In this document: piece by piece, positions 45,035-53,366 of the stretch
Numbering within the stretch: the first letter of the stretch is position 1
How the letters are laid out: each line of letters starts with the position of its first letter
Assembly: GCA_020718105.1 (NCBI GenBank)
Contig: DYDA01000009.1
Span: forward strand, 1 to 64,000
Source: Micavibrio sp.
Lineage (GTDB): Bacteria > Pseudomonadota > Alphaproteobacteria > UBA9219
Direction of reading: 5' to 3'
Length of the DNA stretch: 64,000 nucleotides
Notes under the pieces: generated by a model
Told to the model about the DNA's origin: nothing
What the model saw: the letters and a program-made list of their open reading frames with translations, nothing else
Database searches by the model: none
Program-made: the position numbers and the translations under genes

Positions 45035-45675
45035 TCGTCTTTCCTTAAAATCTTTCCACCTGAAAGCCATGCAATTTCGAATAATTTTCGTGCACTTTCG
45101 ACAAAGCGCGCATCATCAATAATGATAACCTGCGGCGACGGTTTCCAAGAAACCAAAGCCAACTTCGACCCATACATGCAAAACGGATATGGAGAGAAGA
45201 GTTCGTCCGGTATGGCTCTATAAGTGTCGTAAGGCGGCACCAAATTGGGATCGTCCGCTCTCACCAGCATTCTGCAAGAAATATTGGCTTCATTCCTTTT
45301 TTGAATTTGCTCGCGCATAAACTCTTCATTGAGGCTTTGCTTGGCCAGCCCTTCCTCAAGGTGGGCAACCAACAATTCGCCGCCAGTACCTCTAAGGGTC
45401 TCGTATACGTCGACCATCAAGTTTTTGAAGCAATCTTCGCCAGTATAGGTAATAACGACACGATTTTTCAGCCTAACGCCTGAATCTGGAAGGAACTCAA
45501 GGCCAGCTCCCTCAAATACCTTCTGCAGCTTTTCCATTGTATCGCGGCGGCCAAGAACCTTACCCCGCTCGATTTTGTTAATCGCATTGAGAGCAACTCC
45601 TGACATTTCGGCAAGATCGGACGTCTTCCAATCAAGCATGGCTCGGGCTGCTCTAAGCTGAATTGCATCAATCAT
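45031..45675 (-). CDS. XRE helix-turn-helix regulator with TrmB-like effector domain
   Basis: 214 aa. The N-terminal XRE helix-turn-helix (about 5-60) is LRAARAMLDWKTSDLAEMSG with an alphaproteobacterial XRE style. The C-terminal domain (about 85-210) contains YRAIPDELFSPYPFCMYGSK, VIIIDDARFVESARKLFEIAW, resembling the PLD-like effector domain of TrmB-type regulators. A paralogue of the same layout is at 46852. First gene of a three-gene coupled operon; starts 230 bases from the divergent 45905 gene, so it may control both directions. Confidence 0.8.
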   Translation of the reverse strand: MIDAIQLRAARAMLDWKTSDLAEMSGVALNAINKIERGKVLGRRDTMEKLQKVFEGAGLEFLPDSGVRLKNRVVITYTGEDCFKNLMVDVYETLRGTGGELLVAHLEEGLAKQSLNEEFMREQIQKRNEANISCRMLVRADDPNLVPPYDTYRAIPDELFSPYPFCMYGSKLALVSWKPSPQVIIIDDARFVESARKLFEIAWLSGGKILRKDE

Positions 45676-45841
45676 TTTCTCTCCTTTACGGGGAACTACC
45701 AAAAATAGGTAAGAATCTGCCTAAATTGGGTAGCCATTCGCATTTATAAGGCGTTTCTTTCGTTTTGTCAATCATTTCATAGCACGAAAGCATTTAAAAT
45801 ATCATTGACAACCACCTCTGTCAATGGTACTACTGGTGAAC

Positions 45842-45889
45842 GGTTGGTATTCTAGGTGGCAATGGTTGGTTATATTAACACATTAACAC
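45842..45889. promoter_or_regulatory. direct repeats in the divergent promoter region
   Basis: GGTTGGT occurs at 45842-45848 and 45864-45870, 22 bases apart (two helical turns), followed by a tandem ATTAACAC-ATTAACAC at 45874-45889. The region separates the leftward XRE regulator from the rightward small-protein genes, so the repeats may be operators. The gap 45676-45904 holds no other gene. Confidence 0.4.
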
Positions 45890-45904
45890 GGAAAGGTATT
45901 TAAA

Positions 45905-46102
45905 ATGCTCGATTTTGACACGATTACGAAGAAACACAGTGAAAGCCTAGTTCAGCAAATCGTCGAAACTTGGGAGCGTTATAACAATGTCCGCCATGAG
46001 CGTCCAATGATGCTCGAAGACCGCTGGGCGCACTTCATTGGTGCCACCAACGACTATCAAGTCAGTGCTTGCTCCACCGCCGCCCCTACGGCCACCAATT
46101 AA
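45905..46102 (+). CDS. 65-aa peptide with Cys/Ser/Thr-rich C terminus
   Basis: Not recognised. An N-terminal charged helical segment (about 5-50) ends in the tail YQVSACSTAAPTATN. This leader-plus-residue-rich-tail shape is what RiPP precursor peptides look like, and it is the first gene of the rightward island next to amino-acid activation genes. It could equally be a small regulatory protein. A CGGAAAGG ribosome site supports the ATG. No transporter or maturation protease is adjacent, so the precursor idea is a hypothesis. Confidence 0.55.
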   Translation: MLDFDTITKKHSESLVQQIVETWERYNNVRHERPMMLEDRWAHFIGATNDYQVSACSTAAPTATN

Positions 46103-46114
46103 GGAGCAACCCAA

Positions 46115-46447
46115 ATGACCAAGCCCCAAACCATGAAAACCGCCGAAGAGGCCTTCAACGAGACTACAGAAGGCAAAGACCTTTCCACCGGCAGCCTTCA
46201 CCTTATGACTTCCGATCTAGTAGCCCTTCGCAAGGCTCACGAGAAGCCCCTGAATGAAGTCGAGATTCGGGCCGTCTCTGGCATGATCGCTTACGTTGCC
46301 TATGAACAGAATGTGAGAGCGGACACCGTCTGTGAAGTGACGGCTTCTCATTTTGGGGTTGAAACTGTAACGGCATTGCCCTCACGTCTATATCAAGCCG
46401 CCATCGAGTATCTTGTCGATTTGAAAATGAACAAGGTTATAAACTGA
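46115..46447 (+). CDS. small acidic protein, paralogue of 46469 and 43265 products
   Basis: 110 aa, soluble. The conserved C-terminal half reads MIAYVAYEQNVRADTV, then VTASHFGVETVTALP, then AIEYLVDLKMNKVIN. The same order of helices recurs in the next gene (ALIAYAACDLGIN...HFEFSDISEL...FLKDLNIKQFIN). Function unknown. Ribosome site AAGGAG; 12 bases after the 65-aa gene. Confidence 0.65.
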   Translation: MTKPQTMKTAEEAFNETTEGKDLSTGSLHLMTSDLVALRKAHEKPLNEVEIRAVSGMIAYVAYEQNVRADTVCEVTASHFGVETVTALPSRLYQAAIEYLVDLKMNKVIN

Positions 46448-46468
46448 ATTTGAAGAATAGGACTTGCC

Positions 46469-46831
46469 ATGAGCAGCGCACCGAAACAGACCTTGCTAAA
46501 ACCCTCCACGGACAACGAGGAAACCCTCGAAGCCGAGAAGTCGCCTGCCACGAACGATCTTTCTCTGTCTGAATTGCAGCTGTTGCACGAAGGGCTTGCT
46601 GCCCTACGCGAGGCAGATGGGGAAGAAGAAGGCACGGAGCAGGAAGAACACAAGTCCGTTCGCGCACTGATCGCCTATGCCGCCTGTGATCTCGGGATCA
46701 ACGAAGAGGTCGTTCGAGCGCAGGTCGAACGTCATTTTGAATTCTCTGACATTAGCGAGTTGCGCGACGGTCATTACGACGAGCTGGTACAGTTTTTAAA
46801 AGACTTGAATATCAAACAATTCATTAACTGA
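46469..46831 (+). CDS. small acidic protein, paralogue of 46115 product
   Basis: 120 aa. An acidic low-complexity N terminus (to about 60, EADGEEEGTEQEEHK) precedes the shared domain. Ends NIKQFIN, like NKVIN in its neighbour. Tandem gene duplication is the simplest origin. Function unknown. Confidence 0.65.
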   Translation: MSSAPKQTLLKPSTDNEETLEAEKSPATNDLSLSELQLLHEGLAALREADGEEEGTEQEEHKSVRALIAYAACDLGINEEVVRAQVERHFEFSDISELRDGHYDELVQFLKDLNIKQFIN

Positions 46832-46851
46832 TTTATTAAGGCGCGAGAGCC

Positions 46852-47616
46852 ATGACAGACTTATATCTTATAACAGGTGCGCAAAGCAGAATGGCGCGAT
46901 CATTGTTGAAATGGTCTCGTGAAAAGCTGGCTGATGAAGCAAATGTCTCTCGCGGCACCATTCGTATTTTTGAAGACGATCAGCCTATTCGTGAATCCAA
47001 CATCCTTGATATACACAGCGTCCTTGATGCTCATGGCGTCGAATGCCATCCGGATGGCAGTGTGAGGCCGCGTTCAGACGGCATCAAGGATTTCCGTGGG
47101 CTTGGTGGCTGTGACCGTTTTTTTGCTAACATTGAAAAGATACTGAAAGACAAAGCCTCTGGCTTGGTGTGCAGGATCGGCAGCCAAGACATGTTGTCAA
47201 ACGTTACGGGACGGAATGGCCTAACAAATTTTGACCGGCTGCAGAACCTAAGCAAGGTCGCACCGGTGAGATGCCTGCTGACGGATCAGAACATATATCT
47301 GCCGGGGCCTCCTTCTTTTGAGGTCAGGGTATATCCGGAGCCCCCCATCAACTTGATTTTATCCGACTTTGCTTATGGCGATGAAGTCACGTTCGCCATC
47401 GAGCAGGATATCCGCTTCCATTTCCGCCAACCAGTTTATATGGTAATCGAGTCGGCCAAGTTTGTAGAAAAGACGTTAGGATATTTCGACAAACGCTGGC
47501 AGGCAGCCAAGCCCTATAAAACATCGACCACCAAAAGGTCGGCTTCAAGCTTTGGTCATCGGATAGTTCTGCCAGAAGACATTGAGACGCCAGAACAGCT
47601 TGTCTCCTGTTATTAG
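46852..47616 (+). CDS. XRE helix-turn-helix regulator with TrmB-like effector domain, second copy
   Basis: 254 aa. Helix-turn-helix at about 10-65 (SRMARSLLKWSREKLADEAN, GTIRIFEDDQ). The C-terminal domain (about 80-215) parallels that of the 45031 regulator: VRCLLTDQN, FEVRVYPEPP and VYMVIESAKFVEKTLGYFDKRW align with MLVRADDPN, YRAIPDELF and VIIIDDARFVESARKLFEIAW. The last 40 residues are unique. Follows the small paralogue genes with a 20-base gap. Probably reads a small ligand made or used by the island. Confidence 0.78.
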   Translation: MTDLYLITGAQSRMARSLLKWSREKLADEANVSRGTIRIFEDDQPIRESNILDIHSVLDAHGVECHPDGSVRPRSDGIKDFRGLGGCDRFFANIEKILKDKASGLVCRIGSQDMLSNVTGRNGLTNFDRLQNLSKVAPVRCLLTDQNIYLPGPPSFEVRVYPEPPINLILSDFAYGDEVTFAIEQDIRFHFRQPVYMVIESAKFVEKTLGYFDKRWQAAKPYKTSTTKRSASSFGHRIVLPEDIETPEQLVSCY

Positions 47617-47651
47617 GCACTTCCCATCGTCGGAGTTCTGTCCGACGTTTA

Positions 47652-48116
47652 TCAATCCATGTCTTTGATCACGACCATCGTGGGAAATAGCTCTCGATGC
47701 TCCACAAAATGAAAAATGGCATCGGGAGACAATACAGTTTCCCGAAGCGAAACCCATGTATCATAGGCTTGCTGGAAGTGCTTTTTTCTCAAGCCATGTC
47801 CTGCAACGATTTTCATTGTCGTGACGTTGCCCGTTTTGGCGGCACGCTCTTTCATCTCACCAAGATTGACGTCACTGGCAGGAGACGCAAAATGCTCAAG
47901 CATATGGTCGAGAATAGCCGAGCATACATAAATCACGCTTACCTGCTCCGCGAACCTATCGGGGGAGAGAAAGCGCCAGGTGGATTCCTCCACTTCATCC
48001 GGAAGCATAGGAAAATCCTCATCCCGCCCCGCATAGGCAATGAGAATACCGCAGAGGTCTTTCCTGATCGTATCGGGGAGAGACTTCACAAAAGATAAGA
48101 TGACCTGATTCAACAT
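47652..48116 (-). CDS. hypothetical protein, 154 aa
   Basis: Not recognised. Mostly helical: DTIRKDLCGILIAYAG, SVIYVCSAILDHMLEHFA, GLRKKHFQQAYDTWVSL. I start at the ATG at 48116; a TTG at 48254 would add a hydrophobic 46-residue segment but neither has a clear ribosome site. It is the only leftward gene inside the rightward part of the island. Confidence 0.5.
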   Translation of the reverse strand: MLNQVILSFVKSLPDTIRKDLCGILIAYAGRDEDFPMLPDEVEESTWRFLSPDRFAEQVSVIYVCSAILDHMLEHFASPASDVNLGEMKERAAKTGNVTTMKIVAGHGLRKKHFQQAYDTWVSLRETVLSPDAIFHFVEHRELFPTMVVIKDMD

Positions 48117-48248
48117 CGTCGCATTCTGGCGCGATTCAAAGAGGCAGACAACACAAAAACACTTGTCACGCCAAAACTTTTCCCACACGACCTCTGCCAA
48201 AACGGCCTCAATCAGAATTGCAATAAAGGTCAGAATTCTAGCCGAAAA

Positions 48249-48306
48249 GGCCAAAATGCAAATTCGGCCAAATTGACGGCCTAAAAACGAGCAAATAGGC
48301 CAAATT
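48249..48306. promoter_or_regulatory. GGCCAAA direct repeats upstream of the long operon
   Basis: GGCCAAA at 48249-48255, and GGCCAAATT at 48266-48274 and 48298-48306 (32 bases apart), with an inverted-like GGCCTAAAA between. They lie 70-130 bases upstream of the first gene of the 48378-60163 operon and may be regulator sites. Confidence 0.4.
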
Positions 48307-48377
48307 CTCCTGTGGAATCACGCGCGGCCAATATCGATACTCACCTCATTGATTGAACCCGTATCGATGAGCATTAC

Positions 48378-48674
48378 ATGACAAACGACAACACAGCAAT
48401 CGCATTACCACTCATCGGAACGCCGAAGTCAAACGCGCATCCGTTATCACGGGAAGCTGTTGCGGTTGAGATCATCCAAGACAATTTTGCATCGGATGCC
48501 GAGCGCGGTGAGTTTACGCAAGCCGTCAAGATGCATGGGGTTACTTTCCTATATCTCGCCAATTTTCCACTTCCACAGCCTTCTTCGCGTGACTTGAACA
48601 CGATTCAGAGACTGGCGCGTTTGTTGTCACGTTTCTGGCCGCAGGCATTGGTTATTGGAGGCTGCCATGAATAA
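48378..48674 (+). CDS. hypothetical protein, 98 aa
   Basis: Not recognised. Soluble, with segments VAVEIIQDNFASDAERGEFT and IQRLARLLSRFWPQALVIGG. No strong ribosome site before the ATG. It overlaps the next start by eight bases, which supports it as the first gene of the operon. Confidence 0.5.
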   Translation: MTNDNTAIALPLIGTPKSNAHPLSREAVAVEIIQDNFASDAERGEFTQAVKMHGVTFLYLANFPLPQPSSRDLNTIQRLARLLSRFWPQALVIGGCHE

Positions 48675-49101
48675 CAACGAGCAAATGCGCCTCTGCCTCA
48701 TGCTGGCATTTCAGAGCCTGATTTCACAAGGCGAAACTGCCAAGTCAAAAGATGCCGATCAAAAGATCATCGTGCTTGCAAAGCTCATGAATGAGTTTTG
48801 CGATCTGCACCTCAAGCAAACATTCCCTGAAAAGACCATCGAGCTTGCCGAAGACAAATGGGCAACAAAGATCGACGCCACGCTCAACATGCATATTGAA
48901 GAGCTGCAAAAGCGTGAACAGACACAGTTGCCCGAAGATCGAGAAACCCTCATCCAATTTTATGACCGCCTTCAGCAGCGCAAGGTGCGTCGGAAACAAT
49001 GGGTGTTCTATGCGGAAGCCTCAACGGGACAATTAGCCGATCTGGTCTTGAAATATCTCGACGAGGAAATCGAAGACAGAAAAACGGGAGGGTATCAATG
49101 A
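48667..49101 (+). CDS. hypothetical protein, 144 aa
   Basis: Not recognised. Helical and charged, including FCDLHLKQTFPEKTIELAED and ETLIQFYDRLQQRKVRRKQW. A TTGGAGG ribosome site precedes the ATG. Its stop overlaps the next start (ATGA). Confidence 0.55.
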   Translation: MNNNEQMRLCLMLAFQSLISQGETAKSKDADQKIIVLAKLMNEFCDLHLKQTFPEKTIELAEDKWATKIDATLNMHIEELQKREQTQLPEDRETLIQFYDRLQQRKVRRKQWVFYAEASTGQLADLVLKYLDEEIEDRKTGGYQ

Positions 49102-49454
49102 CCAACAATGAAAATACGCAGATACACCTCAAAGATTGCGCCATCGGCCCATCGCAGCTACGCGCAGCGCGCGGCATGCTTGGCTGGTCTCGTGGCGAGC
49201 TTGCCAAGGAAGCAAGACTATCGGCGGAAACAATCAAGAATATCGAACACAGCGTTTATTCGCCAAAGGAAGAAACAATCAAAACCTTGGTTGAGGTCTT
49301 CGCGCGTCGAGGCATCCAGTTTGTTCAAAATGAAGCTGTCGTTTCCATTCCTGCCAGTTGCGGGCAAGAGGAAAGCACTCTGGTTTTTTCTCATATTGGG
49401 ATATTCCGTATGGAGCTCTCTGTCTCCGAAATCAGGGAGATAGGCCATGACTAA
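49098..49454 (+). CDS. small XRE helix-turn-helix protein, 118 aa
   Basis: HTH at about 15-70: LRAARGMLGWSRGELAKEAR, LSAETIKNIEHSVYSP, the same XRE style as the two larger regulators, but without the effector domain. It may bind the same sites and antagonise or assist them. ATG at 49098 with GGGAGGG; overlaps both neighbours. Confidence 0.8.
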   Translation: MTNNENTQIHLKDCAIGPSQLRAARGMLGWSRGELAKEARLSAETIKNIEHSVYSPKEETIKTLVEVFARRGIQFVQNEAVVSIPASCGQEESTLVFSHIGIFRMELSVSEIREIGHD

Positions 49455-49719
49455 AGCTACCCACCCCCACCGTATCGTCGATCAAATTACGACTGCGACA
49501 GACAAGAAATACGAGCCTGTCGCGCGCATGGCCGATGCCATCATCGATACGAGATTGGAAAGCGGAGATTGCTTGCCGCAAGACCTCCACGCCAAGGGCT
49601 TCACACATCAGGACATAACTGCACTTTGGCACTTCGCCAACGCGCTGGCCATCATCGAGCTTAAGTGCCGTACGAACGGCATCGGTTCCTCTTATAAACG
49701 GGAGGTGCGCTATGCCTAA
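49447..49719 (+). CDS. hypothetical protein, 90 aa
   Basis: Not recognised. Helical; ends in a basic tail (SSYKREVRYA). The sequence GFTHQDITALWHFANALAI could be a small helical domain. Overlaps the XRE gene and the Nudix gene by eight bases each, so co-translated. Confidence 0.5.
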   Translation: MTKATHPHRIVDQITTATDKKYEPVARMADAIIDTRLESGDCLPQDLHAKGFTHQDITALWHFANALAIIELKCRTNGIGSSYKREVRYA

Positions 49720-50248
49720 AGTCAAATTGCAGTTGGCAGCCAAACCGCTGGCTGAAATGTTGCAGATTCAAGCGCAGAACGAAAGCGAACCTAAGCATGT
49801 CAAAATCGTCGTTTTTGATGATCAAAACCGCGTGCTGACGGTCAAAAGCAAGACCCGCTTCGTCCTGCCCGGTGGGCGTGTGGAATGGGATGACGACGAT
49901 GACGAGGCTGCGGCGCGGCGCGAGGTTTTTGAAACGGCGAACATCACCCTCGGTCTGGTGACCCTCGTAACCCTCGTGAGAATCAAAGATCACAACAAAC
50001 AGATTACAAAAACGATGGTGTTCGTCGGGCGCATGTCTGGCAAGGAGCAAGCTGCGCCTAATCAAAAACAGAAGCATCAATTTGTAAGCAAGGAGGCGTT
50101 TTTAGTGGCGACAGGCTCTCGAAACGATCTTGTGCGCACATTAGTCGATGCTGCTTTCAAGGCTCTGGTCTCCGAGGAGATCAGGGAAGACCACGATCAG
50201 ACGATCCTGAGCGGACGTGAAAAATACAACAGCCAATCCCTCTTATAA
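49712..50248 (+). CDS. Nudix-type hydrolase with degenerate Nudix box
   Basis: 178 aa. Core strand-loop FVLPGGRVEWDDDDDEAAARREVFETANI matches a Nudix box in overall form (G...R-E-V-F-E) but lacks the usual first Glu and the final E-x-G, and has a poly-Asp stretch instead. Metal binding through these Asp is possible. Nudix enzymes cleave nucleoside diphosphate-linked compounds. GGGAGG ribosome site; overlaps the previous gene. Activity is uncertain because the box is altered. Confidence 0.7.
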   Translation: MPKVKLQLAAKPLAEMLQIQAQNESEPKHVKIVVFDDQNRVLTVKSKTRFVLPGGRVEWDDDDDEAAARREVFETANITLGLVTLVTLVRIKDHNKQITKTMVFVGRMSGKEQAAPNQKQKHQFVSKEAFLVATGSRNDLVRTLVDAAFKALVSEEIREDHDQTILSGREKYNSQSLL

Positions 50249-50260
50249 ATGGAGAATTTA

Positions 50261-51478
50261 ATGAGCAAGAACAATCAAGATACAATGCAATCAAACGCCT
50301 CAAAAGTCGTTTATCTCAACTATGCAGCAACATCGTTTCCCAAAAACCCAGATGTTGTGAATGTCTACAACGAAGCGCTTGCGCTGCTTCCAGGCGGAAA
50401 TCGTCAAGGCATCGGCAAAGGAGGCCTCGTCGACGAAGCGCGAGAAATGCTTGCAACAGGCCTTAATGTCGGTAAAGAAAACATCTACTTTTCTAGCGGA
50501 TCGACGCAAGCTCTCAACGAAATCATTTTGGGTTCTGTAAATTCGGGCGACCATTGCCTTTTCGATAATCGCTCACACAACTCGGTTGTGCGCCCTATGC
50601 ACGAGCTGCCTTCTTCCATCGATGCGGAAATGTGCCCGCTTTATCGAGAGGATGAAACCCTTGATCTTGACGCTCTGACATCGCGCCTTAACACGACTAC
50701 AAAACTTGTCTGCTTGGTTCACGCCAGCAACGTGACGGGCACGGTCTATGACATAAAAACGGTTATTTCCGCCGTCAGAGAGAAAGCTCCCCAATCAGTT
50801 GTCTTAGTCGATGCCGCTCAATCAGCTGGCGCCATTGATCTGAAGGACGCGCTCAAAGCGGATTATGTGGTATTTCAAGGGCACAAACACCTTCATGCCC
50901 CACATGGCGCGGCAGTCGTGGTGGCCAAGCGGCACGTTCGCCCCGTCATTTTTGGAGGCGGCCAAACTTTAACGGGTCAGGAAGGCGACCCGCATCTGCT
51001 CGAAGTCGGGACGCAGAACCACGCTGCCATTTACGCCACCGCCGTTGCTTTCGGCATCGCGTCGGACAATCTTCTTAAGCACCAGACACACGAACGCGCC
51101 CTCTACACAAAGCTACGGTCGGCGCTTGACGGGGTTTATGGGCTAGAACCGCTGCCAGTCAACCCCAAGTTCGACCACGTCTCTATTATGGCCTTCCGCA
51201 CTAAGATGGGCACGCCGGAAGGAGATTGGGTTCCGTTCTTGCAGTCGAAAAATATCATCGCTCGCGGTGGGCTGCATTGTTCCCCGTGCCTGCATGAACA
51301 GCTTGGTTTGACGCAGTACGGAACGCTGCGCCTTAGCCTCGGCTGGTACACAACAGACAAGGACGTCGAAGCAGCGGCGCACGCCATTCATGAGTTTTCG
51401 GATCATCTGAAGACGCATGGTCCGGCACATCCTGTACAGACAAGTTGTTCGGTGTCGTTTCCCTCTAACCGAAAATAA
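50261..51478 (+). CDS. cysteine desulfurase-like PLP enzyme (class V aminotransferase fold)
   Basis: 405 aa. PLP Lys209 in FQGHKHLHAPHG; cofactor Asp in DAAQSAG (184-190); GTQN (250-253) replaces the usual GTPN. The loop RGGLHCSPCLH (335-345) holds Cys340, in the position of the persulfide Cys of the CsdB/SufS-like group, with a second Cys343. It could release sulfur from cysteine or act as a cysteine lyase. No Suf or Isc partner is adjacent, so it likely serves the island's product rather than general Fe-S assembly. GGAG ribosome site. Confidence 0.85.
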   Translation: MSKNNQDTMQSNASKVVYLNYAATSFPKNPDVVNVYNEALALLPGGNRQGIGKGGLVDEAREMLATGLNVGKENIYFSSGSTQALNEIILGSVNSGDHCLFDNRSHNSVVRPMHELPSSIDAEMCPLYREDETLDLDALTSRLNTTTKLVCLVHASNVTGTVYDIKTVISAVREKAPQSVVLVDAAQSAGAIDLKDALKADYVVFQGHKHLHAPHGAAVVVAKRHVRPVIFGGGQTLTGQEGDPHLLEVGTQNHAAIYATAVAFGIASDNLLKHQTHERALYTKLRSALDGVYGLEPLPVNPKFDHVSIMAFRTKMGTPEGDWVPFLQSKNIIARGGLHCSPCLHEQLGLTQYGTLRLSLGWYTTDKDVEAAAHAIHEFSDHLKTHGPAHPVQTSCSVSFPSNRK

Positions 51479-51515
51479 TTCAGTTTTAGGGCATATATTT
51501 TTTGAGGATTATTCT

Positions 51516-52631
51516 ATGAACGAACAATTTAAACCGGCTATCGCCACAATTATGAACCTTCTTGGGCAGTCAAATATTGAACTGCCCAATGAAGGGGGCG
51601 CTTTGGAGACGTTCCTAGACCGTGCGCTAGAATATCTTGCGGCAAGCCATGCCATTGGCTCTGTTGCCGAGCAGAAAGCCTATATTCTAAGCCGCCTCGT
51701 TCCGGCAGAAAAGGCATCAAAGGGAAAGTTCAGCTTTGTTCTTGAACACAACATCGATCCTCAAAAAGGATCGACCGTTCCCACAATCCAAGTCAGCGGA
51801 ACCAGCGGAAACTATCACGCACTTATCATCAAGAGGCAGGACACCCTGCTTAAGGGCTATAAGTGCCAGCAACAACTTAAAATAGCTGGAAACCTCTGCC
51901 AAGTCGGATTTGCAACAAGCCGCATACGGGCGGATGTTGATTTGGCCAGAGAGTTCCCCACACTGGACAGCCTGAAGAAAGGCTGCCGTATGGAAGGGCG
52001 TCCCATCATCTACTTCCTTGGTGCGGCACGGCGCTTTCCCGATGGAGGGGAGCAAGCCTCCGCTATCAAAGGACAAGTCAAGGCCGTCAACGCCATTTTT
52101 GATACGTTGGAGAGTGCCTTTGGTAACAACGTTATCATTGGAACGGGCGGTTGGGCTGGGACAAAAGAAGGATCGTTGGGCATTCCCCGCATTGGTTACC
52201 TGCATGCTGTTTCGACTAACCAATTGATTTTGACGACAATGCCGCGTGTTGGGGCTTATGACCGGCATGAAAACCCAACACTCGAAGTGTTCTGCGGACA
52301 GGAATGGGGCGATGACTCTGCCGTGCTGGCCGCAACCTGCGATGCTGCCTTTGTCTTCAGGCCACATGGGACGTGGACACAAATCGAGGTCGAGAATTTG
52401 CTCGCACAGGACAAGCCCTTCGTCGTGATCGATGACCCTAAAAACAGTCAATTGAGGTCAGACGAAAATAAGAAGCGGATCAGCACCCAAGGGGGGGACT
52501 ATTTTGTCTATCGCCACCCTAAGACGGCGGCCAATGATTTATTGCGGAAGCTCAGCGAAGCGGGTTTTATATACTCACGGCGACCGTCTCGCCGCCCCGC
52601 CGCTTTGCTTGCCGAACCCGCGCACAAATGA
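51516..52631 (+). CDS. SLOG/LOG-like nucleotide-binding protein
   Basis: 371 aa. The C-terminal half has a Rossmann-like core: IIYFLGAARRFPDGGEQ, then VIIGTGGWAGTKEG, then CDAAFVFRPHGTWTQIEVEN, LLAQDKPFVVI. This parallels the GGG-x-G-x-M and PGGxGTxxE elements of the LOG family (cytokinin-type phosphoribohydrolases and SLOG ligand sensors), but both are altered (GTGGWAG; RPHGTWTQIE). It may hydrolyse or bind a nucleotide. The N-terminal 130 residues are unrecognised. Its stop overlaps the HAD gene start (ATGA). Confidence 0.6.
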   Translation: MNEQFKPAIATIMNLLGQSNIELPNEGGALETFLDRALEYLAASHAIGSVAEQKAYILSRLVPAEKASKGKFSFVLEHNIDPQKGSTVPTIQVSGTSGNYHALIIKRQDTLLKGYKCQQQLKIAGNLCQVGFATSRIRADVDLAREFPTLDSLKKGCRMEGRPIIYFLGAARRFPDGGEQASAIKGQVKAVNAIFDTLESAFGNNVIIGTGGWAGTKEGSLGIPRIGYLHAVSTNQLILTTMPRVGAYDRHENPTLEVFCGQEWGDDSAVLAATCDAAFVFRPHGTWTQIEVENLLAQDKPFVVIDDPKNSQLRSDENKKRISTQGGDYFVYRHPKTAANDLLRKLSEAGFIYSRRPSRRPAALLAEPAHK

Positions 52632-53356
52632 AGAGAATCGAGAACACAATGCATACTGCTACCAACATATTTTTCGATCTGGACGGAACATTGACTGATC
52701 CCAAGGAAGGGATCGTCAACAGCATCGTTTTTGCTTTGGAACAAGTCGGACATGCCATCCCAACGCAGAAAGACCTCAACAATCTGATCGGGCCTCCTTT
52801 ACGGGATTACTTTGAGCGGGAGCTGGACGAGGAAAAAGCCAAGACCGCGATGAAGAATTTTGTACAGCATTACGATTTTGAAGGAAAGTGCCTGACGGAA
52901 AACGCGCTTTATCCAGAAATACCGAGTGTGCTCAACTTGCTTCGTCAACACGGCAAGAGGTTGTTCGTAGTTACGGCGAAGCCAAAGACCATTGCTGAAA
53001 AAATCGTCCGCCACTTTGGATTGGATTCGTACTTTCTTTGTGTATATGGAGCCGAACAGGACGAAACGCGGAGTGATAAAGTGAAGCTAATCTCCTACGT
53101 TCTCGGTCGTGAGCAGATAGCCCCCCAATCCGCCGTTATGATCGGCGACCGCAAACATGACATTTTGGGAGCACTAGCAAACGGTGTGGCCAGCATTGGC
53201 GCACTATGGGGCTATGGCGAGCCAGGCGAGTTGAAAGCGGCGGGGGCGCAACGGCTGGCCAAGACGCCGCAAGATATCGTGAGATTTCTGTTGGAACCCG
53301 CTGTCCGATCTGTGGGACACGGATGCAGAATTTCCAAACCTTCTACAATGTGTTGA
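52628..53356 (+). CDS. HAD-family phosphatase (phosphoglycolate phosphatase-like)
   Basis: 242 aa. Motif I FDLDGTLTD, motif II VVTAK, motif III region KVKLISYVLG, motif IV MIGDRKHDILGA: a complete HAD active site with a helical cap as in Gph/PGP. Substrate unknown; a phosphorylated nucleotide or sugar made in this operon is plausible. The ATG overlaps the previous stop. Confidence 0.9.
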   Translation: MKRIENTMHTATNIFFDLDGTLTDPKEGIVNSIVFALEQVGHAIPTQKDLNNLIGPPLRDYFERELDEEKAKTAMKNFVQHYDFEGKCLTENALYPEIPSVLNLLRQHGKRLFVVTAKPKTIAEKIVRHFGLDSYFLCVYGAEQDETRSDKVKLISYVLGREQIAPQSAVMIGDRKHDILGALANGVASIGALWGYGEPGELKAAGAQRLAKTPQDIVRFLLEPAVRSVGHGCRISKPSTMC

Positions 53357-53366
53357 GGCAGCAATA

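Noticed and set aside
46115-46831. Type II toxin-antitoxin pair
   Set aside because: The two small proteins are paralogues of each other, acidic, with no toxin fold, so they are not a toxin-antitoxin couple.
48117-48254. Hydrophobic N-terminal extension of the 47652 gene from a TTG
   Set aside because: No ribosome site; the segment overlaps the GGCCAAA repeats that look regulatory. The ATG at 48116 is preferred, though not certain.
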